From Tersicoccus mangrovi (GTDB taxonomy: Bacteria; Actinomycetota; Actinomycetes; Actinomycetales; Micrococcaceae): a DNA stretch of 64,000 bases. Both the position numbers and the translations under genes were made by a program. The DNA is taken from the NCBI RefSeq assembly GCF_036881825.1, contig NZ_JBAJMW010000008.1:62001-126000 (forward strand). Reading direction: 5' to 3'. The notes beneath the pieces were generated by a model. It searched no databases. It saw nothing but the letters and a program-made list of their open reading frames with translations, and was not told where the DNA came from. Shown here piece by piece: positions 26,126 through 35,547 of this stretch (its first letter is position 1; the number at the start of each line of letters is the position of its first letter).

Positions 26126-26205
26126 CCGTCCGCAACAGACACAGATCTTCCCCAACAGACGCTGACCGTCCGCAACAGACACAGACCTTCCGCACCAGAC
26201 ACCGA
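26126..26205 (+). repeat. 20-bp repeat, four copies, after whiB1
   Basis: Four consecutive 20-bp units begin at 26126, 26146, 26166 and 26186. Units 1 and 3 are identical, and each has a CAACAGAC or CACCAGAC core. A 40-bp tandem duplication (26121-26160 with 26161-26200, three mismatches) includes the whiB1 stop. The array ends at the terminator stem. Confidence 0.9.
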
Positions 26206-26238
26206 TGGCCCGCACCCCGGAAGGGTGCGGGCCATCGG
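26202..26238. terminator. Terminator hairpin between whiB1 and the histidine kinase
   Basis: A perfect 16-bp stem (26202-26217 with 26223-26238) and a 5-nt loop CGGAA, rich in G and C. No T-tract follows. It can serve both converging genes. Confidence 0.85.
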
Positions 26239-26281
26239 CGTCTGAAAGACCGGGCGACGGACGACCCGGCAGGGCTGCTCC

Positions 26282-27796
26282 TCAGTCGACCTCGGTGGCG
26301 CTGCGCATCGGGATCGTGACCCGCACCAGGGTGCCGCCGTCCGGCCGCGGCTCCCAGCCGATGGTGCCGGCCAGTTCACTGCCGACGAGGGTCCGCACGA
26401 TCTGCATGCCCAGTCCCTCGTGCTCCGGCTCGTACACCGGGGCACCCCCGGCGACGCCCGGCCGTGCGGCCAGGCCGACGCCGTCGTCCTCGACCGTCAC
26501 GGTCAGCTCCTGCGGCTGCTCCTCCGACGGCGTGCGGCATGCGGAGACCGTCACCGTGCCGGAGCTGTCCCGCAGGCCGTGCTCGACGGCGTTCGTCACG
26601 AGCTCGTTGATGACGAGTGCGAGCGGAGTGGCCGCGTCGCTGCGCAGTTCCCCGAACCGGCCGACCAGGGACGTGCGGACCTCCTGACCCGGGGACGCCA
26701 CCTCCGCGGCGAGCCGGATCTGCCGCCCGATCAACTCGTCGAAGTCGACGTTCTGTGCCAGGCCCTGCGAGAGCGTCTCGTGCACGAGGGCGATGGTCGC
26801 CACCCGGCGCATCGCCTGCTCGAGGCCCTGCCGGCCCTCCTCGGACTTCATCCGGCGGGACTGCATGCGCAGCAGCGCGGCGACGGTCTGCAGGTTGTTC
26901 TTCACCCGGTGGTGGATCTCCCGGATGGTCGCGTCCTTCGACACGAGCTCCATGTCCCGGCGCCGCAGCTCCGAGACGTCCCGGCACAGCACCAGGGCCC
27001 CGAACCGGTCGTCGCTGTCCCGCAGCGGGATGGCCCGCAGCGTCAGGCTCACGCCGCGGCTCTCGACCTCGGTGCGCCACGGCATCCGGCCGGTCAGCAC
27101 GAGCGGGAGGGTCTCGTCGACCAGCCGCTGGTCGCGCAGCAGGGACGTCGTCACCCGGGCGAGCGACTGGCCCTCGAGCGAGTCGAGCTCCCCCAGCCGC
27201 CGGAACGCGGACACCGCGTTCGGGCTCGCGTACTGGACGGTGCCCTCGACGTCGAGCCGGATCAGCCCGTCCCCGACGCGGGGGGCGCCCCGCCGCGTGC
27301 TCGTCGGCGTCGCGAAGTCCGGCCACAGCCCCAGTGTGCACATCCGCAGCAGGTCGAACGCGCACTGGCGGTACGTGATCTCCAGCCGGGACGGCAACCG
27401 CGCGGTCGACAGGTCGAGGTGGCTGGTGATGACGGCCAGCGTACGGCCGTTGCGCACCATCGGCACCGCCTCGACCTGCGTACCGTGCTCGTCCGCCCAG
27501 TCCGTGGTGGAGCTGCGCTCGATCTGCCGACTCGCCTCGGCCCGCGCGACGAGCGGGGCCAGGTCGTCCGGGACCTGCTCCCCCACCGGGTCGGTGTGGA
27601 ACACCGTGTGCGAGGTGGACGGGCGGACGTGCGCGACGGCCGTGTACCCACCGTCCCCATCGGTGAACCAGAGCACCAGGTCCGCGAACGCGAGGTCCGC
27701 GACGAGCTGCCAGTCCCCGACCAGCAGATGCAACCATTCGGCGTCGCCCGGACCGAAGTCCGCGCGTCTGGTCATGGGGTCGGTGAAGATGGCCAT
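26282..27796 (-). CDS. pdtaS: PdtaS-like sensor histidine kinase
   Basis: A 504-residue cytosolic kinase: GAF-like domain (about 25-150), PAS domain (about 180-285), HisKA_2 (REIHHRVKNNLQTVAALLRMQSRRM, about 315-340, phospho-His in EIHHRVKNN) and an HATPase domain. LALVINELVTNAVEHGL is the N box and VEDDGVGL the G1 box. No membrane segment is present. In mycobacteria PdtaS phosphorylates the RNA-binding antiterminator PdtaR; no pdtaR lies in this window. The ATG at 27796 has GGAGG 4 nt upstream, and that site overlaps the end of the glutamate dehydrogenase gene. The two genes are 1 nt apart, so the kinase is made from the dehydrogenase mRNA. Confidence 0.9.
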   Translation of the reverse strand: MAIFTDPMTRRADFGPGDAEWLHLLVGDWQLVADLAFADLVLWFTDGDGGYTAVAHVRPSTSHTVFHTDPVGEQVPDDLAPLVARAEASRQIERSSTTDWADEHGTQVEAVPMVRNGRTLAVITSHLDLSTARLPSRLEITYRQCAFDLLRMCTLGLWPDFATPTSTRRGAPRVGDGLIRLDVEGTVQYASPNAVSAFRRLGELDSLEGQSLARVTTSLLRDQRLVDETLPLVLTGRMPWRTEVESRGVSLTLRAIPLRDSDDRFGALVLCRDVSELRRRDMELVSKDATIREIHHRVKNNLQTVAALLRMQSRRMKSEEGRQGLEQAMRRVATIALVHETLSQGLAQNVDFDELIGRQIRLAAEVASPGQEVRTSLVGRFGELRSDAATPLALVINELVTNAVEHGLRDSSGTVTVSACRTPSEEQPQELTVTVEDDGVGLAARPGVAGGAPVYEPEHEGLGMQIVRTLVGSELAGTIGWEPRPDGGTLVRVTIPMRSATEVD

Positions 27797-27797
27797 G

Positions 27798-30700
27798 TCA
27801 CCTCCGGACGATGGAGCGGAGCAGTCGCAGCGCCACCGACAGGGACGCCATGTCGTCTGTCTGGCGGGTGGTCGCTTCATTGAACATACTGCGCACGCGG
27901 TCCAGTCGCTCACCGTTGAGGTCCTGCCAGCGGTCGAGCCGCTCCGGTCCCTCGGCGGCGGGCGTGTCCTCGGTCGACTCGATCACCGTGGTCGTCAGGT
28001 CGGCGACGGTCGAGTACAGGTCCTCACGCAGCGCGCCTCGGGCGAGCGCCTGCCACCGGTCCTGCCGGGGCAGGCGGGTGATCCGCTCGAGCAGATCGTC
28101 CACCTCGAACCGCTCGTAGATGGCGAAGTACGTGCTGAGGACGAGTTCGACCGGCTGTCCGCTCTGGCGGGCCAGTTCGGCGACGTCGAGCAGCGCGTAG
28201 CTCTCGAACAGGCCGGCCCACCGGGTCGCCAGGCCGTCCGGCACGCCGCCGTCGAGCGCCCGCTGGTACCAGGACCGCTCCCGTTCCAGGTCGGTGCCGC
28301 ACAGGAACCGGCTGATGCCCGCGCGCAGCGGGTCGATGACCGGCTCGAACAGCTCGACCGACCGGCCGATCCGCTCGTCGGCGTAACCGTGTGTGACGAA
28401 CCAGCGCACCGCGCGGTCCAGCAGGCGACGCATGTCGGAGTAGATCTGGCACCACGTCTCGGTGGGCACGCCGGCCGGCACCTCGGTGAGCATGCGCACG
28501 ACGTCGTCGAGGTCGTAGATGCGGCGCAGCGCGGTGAACGCCCGCGCGATCGACGCCTCGTCGACACCGGTCTCCTCCATCGCGCGGAACGCGAAGGTGA
28601 TGCCGCCGATGTTGACCATGTCGTTGGCGACGGCGGTCGCGATGATCTCCCGGCGCAGCGGGTGGGCGAGCACCTCGTCATGGAACCGTTCCCGGATCGG
28701 GTGCGGGAAGTAGGCCAGCAGCACGTCCTCGAACCACGGGTCGTCCGGCACGTCGCTGCGCAGCAGCGCCCCGGTGAGCTGGATCTTCGCGTAGGCCGCG
28801 AGCACGGACAGCTCCGGGGACGTCAGGCCCCGGCCCTCCGCGATGCGCGCCTCGACCTGGTCCGTCGTCGGCAGGAACTCCAGCGCCCGGTCCAGGTCCG
28901 CGTGGTCCTCGAGCCAGTCCATGTGCCGTTCGAAGCTCGGCGCCCACTCGGGACCGTGCTGCTTGTCGTTGAGCAGCAGCAGGTTCTGGTCGACGTTGTC
29001 GGCCAGCACCAGCTCGGCGACCTCGTCGGTCATGGCGTGCAGGAACGAGGCGCGCTCGTCGGCGTCGAGCCGGCCGGTGCGCACCGCGGAGTCGACGAGG
29101 ATCTTGATGTTGACCTCGTGGTCCGAGCAGTCCACGCCGGCGGAGTTGTCGATCGCGTCGGTGTTGAGGATGACGCCGGCCAGCGCTGCCTCGATACGGC
29201 CCCGCTGGGTCATGCCGAGGTTGCCGCCCTCGCCGATCACCCGGGCCCGCACGTCGGCGCCGTCGATGCGGATCGCGTCGTTGGCCTTGTCGCCGACCGA
29301 CGCGTTGGTCTCCGTGGACGCCTTGATGTAGGTGCCGATGCCGCCGTTGTAGAGCAGGTCGACGGGCGCGGCGAGGATCATCTTGAGCAGCTCGGGCGGG
29401 CTGAGCTGCTGCACGCCGTCGGGCAGCCCGAGGACCGTGCGGACCTCGTCCGTGACCGGGATCGACTTGGCCGTGCGCGGGTAGACCCCGCCGCCGGCGC
29501 TGATGAGGCCCGTGTCGTAGTCGGCCCACGACGAACGCGGCAGCTCGAACAGGCGGCGGCGCTCGGCGAAGGAGGCGGCCGGGTCCGGGTTCGGATCGAG
29601 GAAGACGTGCCGGTGATCGAACGCGGCGACGAGGCGGATGTGCTCGGAGAGCAGCATGCCGTTGCCGAACACGTCACCGCTCATGTCGCCGACGCCGACG
29701 ACGGTGAAGTCGTCCGCCTGCGTGTCGGTGCCGAGCTCCTTGAAGTGCGCCTTGACGGACTCCCACGCGCCGCGGGCGGTGATGCCCATGGCCTTGTGGT
29801 CGTACCCGACGGAGCCGCCCGAGGCGAAGGCGTCGCCGAGCCAGAAGCCGTACTCGGCGCTGATCGCGTTCGCGGTGTCGGAGAAGGCGGCGGTGCCCTT
29901 GTCGGCGGCGACGACGAGGTACGGGTCGTCGCCGTCGTGCCGGACGACGTCGGTGGGACCGACGACGCGGGCGGTGCCGTCCTCGCCGGTCACCCGGTTG
30001 TCGGTCAGGTCCAGCAGCGCGCGGATGAAGGTGCGGTACGCGTCCTGGCCGGCCTCGAGCCACGCGGCGCGGTCGGCCGCGGGGTCCGGCAGCTGCTTGG
30101 GGTAGAAGCCGCCCTTCGCGCCGGTCGGCACGATCACGGCGTTCTTGACCGTCTGCGCCTTGACCAGGCCGAGGATCTCCGTGCGGAAGTCCTCCTGCCG
30201 GTCCGACCAGCGCAGTCCGCCACGGGCGACGGCGCCGAAGCGCAGGTGCACGCCCTCGACCTCGGGCGAGTACACCCAGATCTCGAACGCCGGCCGGGGT
30301 GCGGGCGCGGCGCTGATCTCGCGGGTGGCCAGCTTGAAGGCCAGGCGAGCCGAGCCCTGGTAGAAGTTGGTGCGCAGCGTGGCGCCGATGACCTCGGCGA
30401 ACGCGCGCAGCAGCCGGTCGGCGTCCAGGGTGGCCACGGCCTCGATCGCCGCGTCCAGCGTGGCGCCGGCCTGCTCCCGCCGCGCGACCCGGGCGGGGTC
30501 GTCGGCCGCGCCGAGCTGCGGGTCGAACGCGGACTCGAAGACCGCGACGAGGGCGCGCGCGACGTCCGGGTTGGCCAGCAGGGTGTCGCCCATGAAGCCG
30601 TAGGAGCTCGGGTTGCCGAGCTGGCGCAGGTACTTGGCGTACGCGCGCAGCACCTGCACCTGGCGCCAGTGCAGGCCCTCGGCCAGGATCAGCCGGTCGA

Positions 30701-32681
30701 ACCGGTCGGTCTCCGTCACCCCGGCCATCGCGGCGCGGAAGGCGTCGGCGAGATCGACGGCGCCGGCCATGGGATCGATGCCCGCCGGGTACTTCAGGCC
30801 CAGGTCGTACAGGTGGAACCGGGTGCCGTCGGCGCGTTCGATGAGGAAGGGCCGCTCGTCGAGCACCTGGAGGCCGAGATTGTGGAACACCGGCAGCAGC
30901 GCGGTCAGCGAGCGCGGCTCGGTGAGGTAGATCTTCAGGCGCGCGTCCGCGGCCGAGGTGGGGCCGCCGTCGTCGGTGTCGGAGGCGTCGGGGCAGCGGA
31001 GCACGAGCTGCGGGTGTCCGCTCGCCTCGGCCTCCTCGAAGCGGCCGATGTCCTCGAGCGCGTCCTCGACCTCGAAGTCGGCGCGGTACGCGGCCGGGAA
31101 GGCCTCGGCCCACTGGCCGGCGAGCCGGCTGACCTCGGTGAGGTCCGCGCGGGTGCGCAGCACCTGGTCGATGCCCTCGGACCAGGAGCGGGCGGCCCGC
31201 TGGACGCGCTTCTCGAGGTCGTCGACGTCGACGTCGCGCACCTCGACGCCCTGCGGCAGCCGGATGCGGAAGTAGAGGCGGGCCAGCACGGACTCGCTCA
31301 TCCGCGCCTCGAAGTCGATGGACTCGGCGCCGAACGCGGTGGTCAGCTCGTTCTCGATGCGGTGCCGGACGCTCGTGGTGTAGCGGTCGCGCGGGAGGTA
31401 GACGAGCACGGAGACGAACCGGCCCCACACGTCGGTGCGCAGGAACAGCCGGGTGCGGCGCCGCTCCTGCAGGTGCAGGATCGCGGTGACCGTGTCGATC
31501 AGCTCGGGCGTGCTGATCTGGAACATCTCCTCGCGCGGGTACGTCTCGAGGATGTTCTTCAGGTCCTTGCCCGAGTGGGAATCCGGCGGGAAACCGCAGT
31601 AGCGCAGCACGGCCTGCACCTTGTCCCGCACGAGGGGGATGTCCTCGACGGACCCGGTGAAGGCGCCGGCGGCGAGCACGCCGAGGAACAGCTTCTCGCC
31701 GATCACGTTGCCGGCGGCGTCGAAGTCCTTGACCCCGAGGTAGTCCAGCCAGGCGGGCCGGTGGACGGTCGAGCGGGAGTTGGCCTTGGTGATGACCAGT
31801 GCCGTCTTCTCCCGCGCCTTCTTCTCCCCCGCGCTGGTCAGCTGGTGCTGGACGTGCTCGGCGTGCCGGAGGACCCCGAGGGCGGTGCCGGGCCGGTTGA
31901 CGAGCACCTCGTGCCCGTCGCGGTCGACGAGATCGTGCTCGCGGTAGCCGACGAGGGTGAAGTTGTCGTCGGCGAGCCAGCGCAGCAGTTCGGCTCCGCT
32001 GGTGCGAGCGGTGATGGTCGGGTCGGTCAGGGCCTCGAGCCCCTCGGCGGCGTCGATGAGCGCCTCCCGCATGGGGGTGAAGTCCTCGACGACGGCGCGG
32101 ACGTCGCCGAGCACGCGGCGGACGCCGTCGACGAGGGCGTCGCGCGCGTCGGAGGAGTCCATCCGGGCCGCCTCGACGGCGATCCACGACTCGACGGTGC
32201 TGACGGTGTCCCCGGACTCGCCGTCGGCGACGCGCGCGGACACGTGCGGGAGGGCGGCGGTGTCCCCACTGGAGACGCCGCTGTGGCTGGGGACCTTCTC
32301 GACGGTGCGCAGCCGGCCGGTGACCCGGTCCCGGGTGACGATGAAGGTGGGGTGGCTGACCTGCCGGATGGCCGTGTGGTGTCGGGCAATCTCGGCGACG
32401 ACGGAGTCGACGAGGAAGGGCATGTCGTCGGTGACGACGTAGAGCACGGTGGCGTCCGCCTCGGAGTCGGCGAACACGAGCGCCTCGCCCCGCCGGCGGA
32501 TGGCCGCGAGTTCCTGGTGCCGGTGGATGCGCTGGATCAGCGTGTCCTTCTCGTAGGACGCGAGGTCCTCGGCGGACAGGTGCTGGTAGTAGTTCGCCAC
32601 GAAGACCTCGTCCCGTGCCGGGTCCACGGTGGTGGCTCCGGTCGGTGACGTGGATCGATCGAGCCGTTCTCCGGCAGACAT
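27798..32681 (-). CDS. gdh2: NAD-specific glutamate dehydrogenase, large type
   Basis: A 1627-residue enzyme that oxidises glutamate to 2-oxoglutarate and ammonia. The N-terminal half (about 1-700) holds ACT-like regulatory domains (VLYVVTDDMPFLVDSVV). The catalytic core is near residues 790-1150, with RFGAVARGGLRWSDRQEDFRTE, GAKGGFYPK (about residue 855) and VGVGDMSGDVFGNGML. Length and order match the L-180 class of actinobacteria. GGAGG precedes the ATG by 9 nt, and a TAGGGT hexamer (32747-32742) could be the -10. The long plus-strand frame opposite it is a shadow. Its joint transcription with a PdtaS-like kinase is notable. Confidence 0.95.
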   Translation of the reverse strand: MSAGERLDRSTSPTGATTVDPARDEVFVANYYQHLSAEDLASYEKDTLIQRIHRHQELAAIRRRGEALVFADSEADATVLYVVTDDMPFLVDSVVAEIARHHTAIRQVSHPTFIVTRDRVTGRLRTVEKVPSHSGVSSGDTAALPHVSARVADGESGDTVSTVESWIAVEAARMDSSDARDALVDGVRRVLGDVRAVVEDFTPMREALIDAAEGLEALTDPTITARTSGAELLRWLADDNFTLVGYREHDLVDRDGHEVLVNRPGTALGVLRHAEHVQHQLTSAGEKKAREKTALVITKANSRSTVHRPAWLDYLGVKDFDAAGNVIGEKLFLGVLAAGAFTGSVEDIPLVRDKVQAVLRYCGFPPDSHSGKDLKNILETYPREEMFQISTPELIDTVTAILHLQERRRTRLFLRTDVWGRFVSVLVYLPRDRYTTSVRHRIENELTTAFGAESIDFEARMSESVLARLYFRIRLPQGVEVRDVDVDDLEKRVQRAARSWSEGIDQVLRTRADLTEVSRLAGQWAEAFPAAYRADFEVEDALEDIGRFEEAEASGHPQLVLRCPDASDTDDGGPTSAADARLKIYLTEPRSLTALLPVFHNLGLQVLDERPFLIERADGTRFHLYDLGLKYPAGIDPMAGAVDLADAFRAAMAGVTETDRFDRLILAEGLHWRQVQVLRAYAKYLRQLGNPSSYGFMGDTLLANPDVARALVAVFESAFDPQLGAADDPARVARREQAGATLDAAIEAVATLDADRLLRAFAEVIGATLRTNFYQGSARLAFKLATREISAAPAPRPAFEIWVYSPEVEGVHLRFGAVARGGLRWSDRQEDFRTEILGLVKAQTVKNAVIVPTGAKGGFYPKQLPDPAADRAAWLEAGQDAYRTFIRALLDLTDNRVTGEDGTARVVGPTDVVRHDGDDPYLVVAADKGTAAFSDTANAISAEYGFWLGDAFASGGSVGYDHKAMGITARGAWESVKAHFKELGTDTQADDFTVVGVGDMSGDVFGNGMLLSEHIRLVAAFDHRHVFLDPNPDPAASFAERRRLFELPRSSWADYDTGLISAGGGVYPRTAKSIPVTDEVRTVLGLPDGVQQLSPPELLKMILAAPVDLLYNGGIGTYIKASTETNASVGDKANDAIRIDGADVRARVIGEGGNLGMTQRGRIEAALAGVILNTDAIDNSAGVDCSDHEVNIKILVDSAVRTGRLDADERASFLHAMTDEVAELVLADNVDQNLLLLNDKQHGPEWAPSFERHMDWLEDHADLDRALEFLPTTDQVEARIAEGRGLTSPELSVLAAYAKIQLTGALLRSDVPDDPWFEDVLLAYFPHPIRERFHDEVLAHPLRREIIATAVANDMVNIGGITFAFRAMEETGVDEASIARAFTALRRIYDLDDVVRMLTEVPAGVPTETWCQIYSDMRRLLDRAVRWFVTHGYADERIGRSVELFEPVIDPLRAGISRFLCGTDLERERSWYQRALDGGVPDGLATRWAGLFESYALLDVAELARQSGQPVELVLSTYFAIYERFEVDDLLERITRLPRQDRWQALARGALREDLYSTVADLTTTVIESTEDTPAAEGPERLDRWQDLNGERLDRVRSMFNEATTRQTDDMASLSVALRLLRSIVRR

Positions 32682-32846
32682 CGGGGGTGACCTCCGTACG
32701 CATCGGGTGGTGCGTCCGCGCCGTTGCGGACGTCTTCCTCGACCCTAGTCCGGGGCGTGACGGACGTCATGAGCGCCCCGCCCAGCCGGACGGCACATTC
32801 TTGTGCAGGTGACCGAACCGCATCGGATGCCGTGGGGACCGTCCGG

Positions 32847-34508
32847 TCACGCCCGTCCGGACATCGCCGCCGGTGCCGCATGCGTCACACTCGGCCGCCG
32901 GAACCAGCCTCGCCGGACGCTTCCGTCCCCTGCGTCGCGCCCGAGCAGATCGGGCGCGAGGGTGCGGATGCCGGCGCGCAGGGCACTGGCGGGCGCCGAT
33001 TCGCGCAGGACCGTGCCGCCGAGCAGAGCGGCGTCGGCGGACGGATCGTCCGGCAGCAGGGCGGCCAGCGGCAGGTCCGGTCCGTACCGCTCCCAGGCGG
33101 CGCGGATCTGCTGGCGGCTGCCGCGGCCGACGCTCTCGCGGCGCACCCGGTTGACGACGACGGTCGGCGTCGCCGTCGGAACCGCCTCGGCGAGTTCGGC
33201 GATGCCCTTGACCAGGCGCGGCAGGCCGATCGCGTCGGCCGAGCCGACCGCGATGACGACATCCGCACGCTCCAGCGCCCGCAGGGTCGCGCCGTTGCGG
33301 CGCGGCGCGACGGTGTCGAAGCTGAGTTCCTCGTCGGCCTCGAGGCAGAAGCCGCAGTCGATGACCGTCGCCCGAGCCGTCTGCCGACAGAGGTCGATGA
33401 CGGCGCTCAGCGCGGACGCGCGCACCTCCGGCCAGCGGTCGGGACGGGTGATGCCCGTCAGCGCGCGCAAGCGACCACCGCCGACGACGACGTCCGCGGC
33501 CACCCGGTGCAGCGCGGCGACGTCGAGCAGTCCCTGGTCGGCGAGCCGGCACGCCTGCGCCACGGGGGCGGTCTCGTCGAGCAGTCCGAGCATGACCGCG
33601 GTGCTCGACCCATAGGTGTCGACGTCGACGAGGTACGCCGTCCCGAGCTCGGCGGCGAGTTCGGCGGCCAGATTGACGGCGACCGTGCTGCGACCCGGAG
33701 CTCCGGTGGGTCCCCAGACCGCGATCACGACGCCGGGTTGCTCGTCCGGCGTGACGGCGGGCTCACCCGTCGGCTGATCCGTCGATGCCGCTCCGGTCCC
33801 CGTGCCGCTCCCTCCGCCGACCCGTCGGCGAGGCTTCGCGATGTCCGTGGTTTCCGCTCGTGTCCTGTCGGTCCACCGACCCAGGCCGTGACCGCGCTTC
33901 GGAGCGTCAGCATCCGGTTCACCGGATCCGCGGTCATCGAGTCCCCGGTCGTCGGCGTCGTCGGCACCGGCCCCGCGTCCACCCACTCCGTGATCACGGG
34001 CGTCGGGTTCCCCACGGCTCGGATCATCCCGGGCGGGCGCGTCGGATCGGCGCTCCGCCTCAGTGCCGTCGAACGGCGTGACTCCGCCGTCGGTGGCCTC
34101 CTGTCGAGGCTTCTCCTCACCCGGCCCGTCGGTCGCGGTGGCCCCCCGCGCTGTCCAGCTCCCGGGGTCCGCGGCCGCGCCCAGCACGGCGGCAGCGAGG
34201 TCGGCGGTCGAGATGCCGGGCGGCAGGACGCGTACGCCGAGGCCCTCCAACCAGGTAGCCCACTCGCGGTCCCCTGTCAGGGCGAGCACGGGGATCCCGG
34301 ATCCGGTCATCCGTTCGATCAGGTGCCCGGGCAGGTCGTCGACCCGCTCGGCGATCAGCGCGACCTCGGCGAGGCCGCTCTCGCACACCGCGAGCAGATC
34401 GGCCGCTTCCGCGCAACGGCGCACGACCGTCACCGGTCCCCGCAGCCGTTCGAGCCCGGCGACGTGGTCGGCCGGTGTGTCGCCGAGGATGGCGAGCGGG
34501 ACGCTCAT
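32847..34508 (-). CDS. CpaE/TadZ-MinD-like ATPase
   Basis: A 553-residue protein. The N-terminal 120 residues resemble a receiver-like fold (VPLAILGDTPADHVAGLE, VLALTG). Residues about 125-265 are a polar, charged linker rich in Asp, Arg and Gly. The C-terminal MinD/ParA-like ATPase follows, with a variant P-loop WGPTGAPGRSTVAVNLAA (about 275) in which the signature Lys residues are replaced. VDVDTYGSST and VIDCGF are the other switch regions. Actinobacterial proteins of this kind are often called CpaE-like. The ATG overlaps the SAF gene stop by 4 bases. No tad pilus genes are in the window, so a pilus role is doubtful. Confidence 0.75.
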   Translation of the reverse strand: MSVPLAILGDTPADHVAGLERLRGPVTVVRRCAEAADLLAVCESGLAEVALIAERVDDLPGHLIERMTGSGIPVLALTGDREWATWLEGLGVRVLPPGISTADLAAAVLGAAADPGSWTARGATATDGPGEEKPRQEATDGGVTPFDGTEAERRSDAPARDDPSRGEPDARDHGVGGRGAGADDADDRGLDDRGSGEPDADAPKRGHGLGRWTDRTRAETTDIAKPRRRVGGGSGTGTGAASTDQPTGEPAVTPDEQPGVVIAVWGPTGAPGRSTVAVNLAAELAAELGTAYLVDVDTYGSSTAVMLGLLDETAPVAQACRLADQGLLDVAALHRVAADVVVGGGRLRALTGITRPDRWPEVRASALSAVIDLCRQTARATVIDCGFCLEADEELSFDTVAPRRNGATLRALERADVVIAVGSADAIGLPRLVKGIAELAEAVPTATPTVVVNRVRRESVGRGSRQQIRAAWERYGPDLPLAALLPDDPSADAALLGGTVLRESAPASALRAGIRTLAPDLLGRDAGDGSVRRGWFRRPSVTHAAPAAMSGRA

Positions 34509-35152
34509 CGAGCGGCCGGGTTCCACACCACGGAGATCCGCGCCTGGTTGCCCAGGGCGTTGAGGATCTGCGGCATGGTCGCGTCGTCGACGAGGACCTG
34601 CAGGACGGTCTGGCGGGAGGCGCCGAGCGCGGAGGTCGTCGTCGTGACCTCGGCGATCTCGGCGCCCGGCAGCAGCCGCACCGGCTTGAGGTAGGTGTTC
34701 GGACTGGTTCCGGGCATCGCCACCCACACGTCCACGCGGGCGCCGGCCACCGCCTCGCGCGGGAGTGCCTCGGTGATGGAGATGGCCACGGGCTTGCGCT
34801 TGAGCGCATCGGGCCGGCCGACGGCGGAGGAGGCGACGAGCTCACCGCGCGGGACGTGCCGGGTCACCACGGCGCCGTCGGGCACGGCACCGGGCACGAG
34901 GTAGGCCGCCTGCACGTCCCCGAGCCGGACCCGGGTGACGGTCAGATCCTCGACACGCAGCGGCTGCCCCACCGTCAGGTCCGCACGCGCGGCGTACACC
35001 TCGGTGCTGCGGTCCAGCCCGGCGACCAGGGCCACCACCCCGGCGACGGACGCCACCACGAGCAGGATGCCGAGCAGGAGCCGTGGGTCCTTCCAGGACG
35101 GCCTTCTCAGGCGCGGCGTCTCGGACGCGGGACGTGCGGTCACCGTGGTCAT
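34505..35152 (-). CDS. SAF-domain membrane protein (CpaB/RcpC-like)
   Basis: A 215-residue protein with one membrane helix (about residues 25-46: LLLGILLVVASVAGVVALVAGL) and a SAF domain (about 50-120, YAARADLTVGQPLRVEDLT) facing outside. The rest is a beta-rich domain that ends in WNPAAR. In Tad/Flp systems CpaB is a periplasmic pilus factor, yet only the CpaE-like partner is here. A promoter (GTGACC, 17 bp, TACAGT) and a GGGGGAG ribosome site precede the ATG. The BldC-like gene is divergent, 167 bp away. Confidence 0.78.
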   Translation of the reverse strand: MTTVTARPASETPRLRRPSWKDPRLLLGILLVVASVAGVVALVAGLDRSTEVYAARADLTVGQPLRVEDLTVTRVRLGDVQAAYLVPGAVPDGAVVTRHVPRGELVASSAVGRPDALKRKPVAISITEALPREAVAGARVDVWVAMPGTSPNTYLKPVRLLPGAEIAEVTTTTSALGASRQTVLQVLVDDATMPQILNALGNQARISVVWNPAAR

Positions 35153-35196
35153 CGTTCTCCCCCTGCTGGGCCCATCCCCCGGGCACCGTGGTCCTT

Positions 35197-35225
35197 ACTG
35201 TAGACGGCGGCGTCGCCGCGGTCAC
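35197..35225 (-). promoter_or_regulatory. Promoter of the SAF / CpaE-like operon
   Basis: On the minus strand GTGACC (35225-35220) and TACAGT (35202-35197) are separated by 17 bp, a sigma-A-like layout, 44 bp before the ATG at 35152. Confidence 0.55.
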
Positions 35226-35319
35226 CGGGTGCGCGAGCCTGTGGACAACGCACGGATCGGGCCGGCCGGGATGCCACAATGAACGCGGAGAACGGGACGG
35301 CCGGGTCTGGAGGTGCACG

Positions 35320-35529
35320 ATGCCGCGTTTCCTCACGCTCAGTGACGTCTGCGAGGAGCTGCAGATCTCGTCCGCGCAGGGGTACGCGCTGGTCCGCAGC
35401 GGTGAGCTGCCCGCCATCCAGGTCGGCGGCCGCGGTCAGTGGCGGGTGGAGCAGACCGTGCTCGACGCCTACATCGAGGCCAAGTACGAGCAGACCCGGC
35501 AGCAGGTGGCGCGCGACCGCAGTCGCTGA
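35320..35529 (+). CDS. BldC-like small HTH DNA-binding protein (excisionase/MerR fold)
   Basis: A 69-residue protein: LTLSDVCEELQISSAQGYALVRSGELPAIQVGGRGQWRVEQ is a winged HTH like BldC and phage excisionases, with a basic, Gln-rich C-terminal tail (ARDRSR). BldC of Streptomyces binds tandem direct repeats as a cooperative multimer. GGAGG lies 6 nt before the ATG at 35320; upstream in-frame codons are not preceded by a site. It is divergent from the SAF gene and 673 bp before the LysM gene, whose promoter has four CAAA motifs in 10-bp phase. It may regulate this module, but that is inference. Confidence 0.8.
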   Translation: MPRFLTLSDVCEELQISSAQGYALVRSGELPAIQVGGRGQWRVEQTVLDAYIEAKYEQTRQQVARDRSR

Positions 35530-35547
35530 TGCCCCCTCGACCGGGGA

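Noticed and set aside
26793..32648. Very long plus-strand open frame (1951 codons) opposite glutamate dehydrogenase
   Set aside because: It mirrors the codons of the real gene on the other strand in GC-rich DNA, and its protein is low-complexity Val/Gly/Asp/Arg with no domain.
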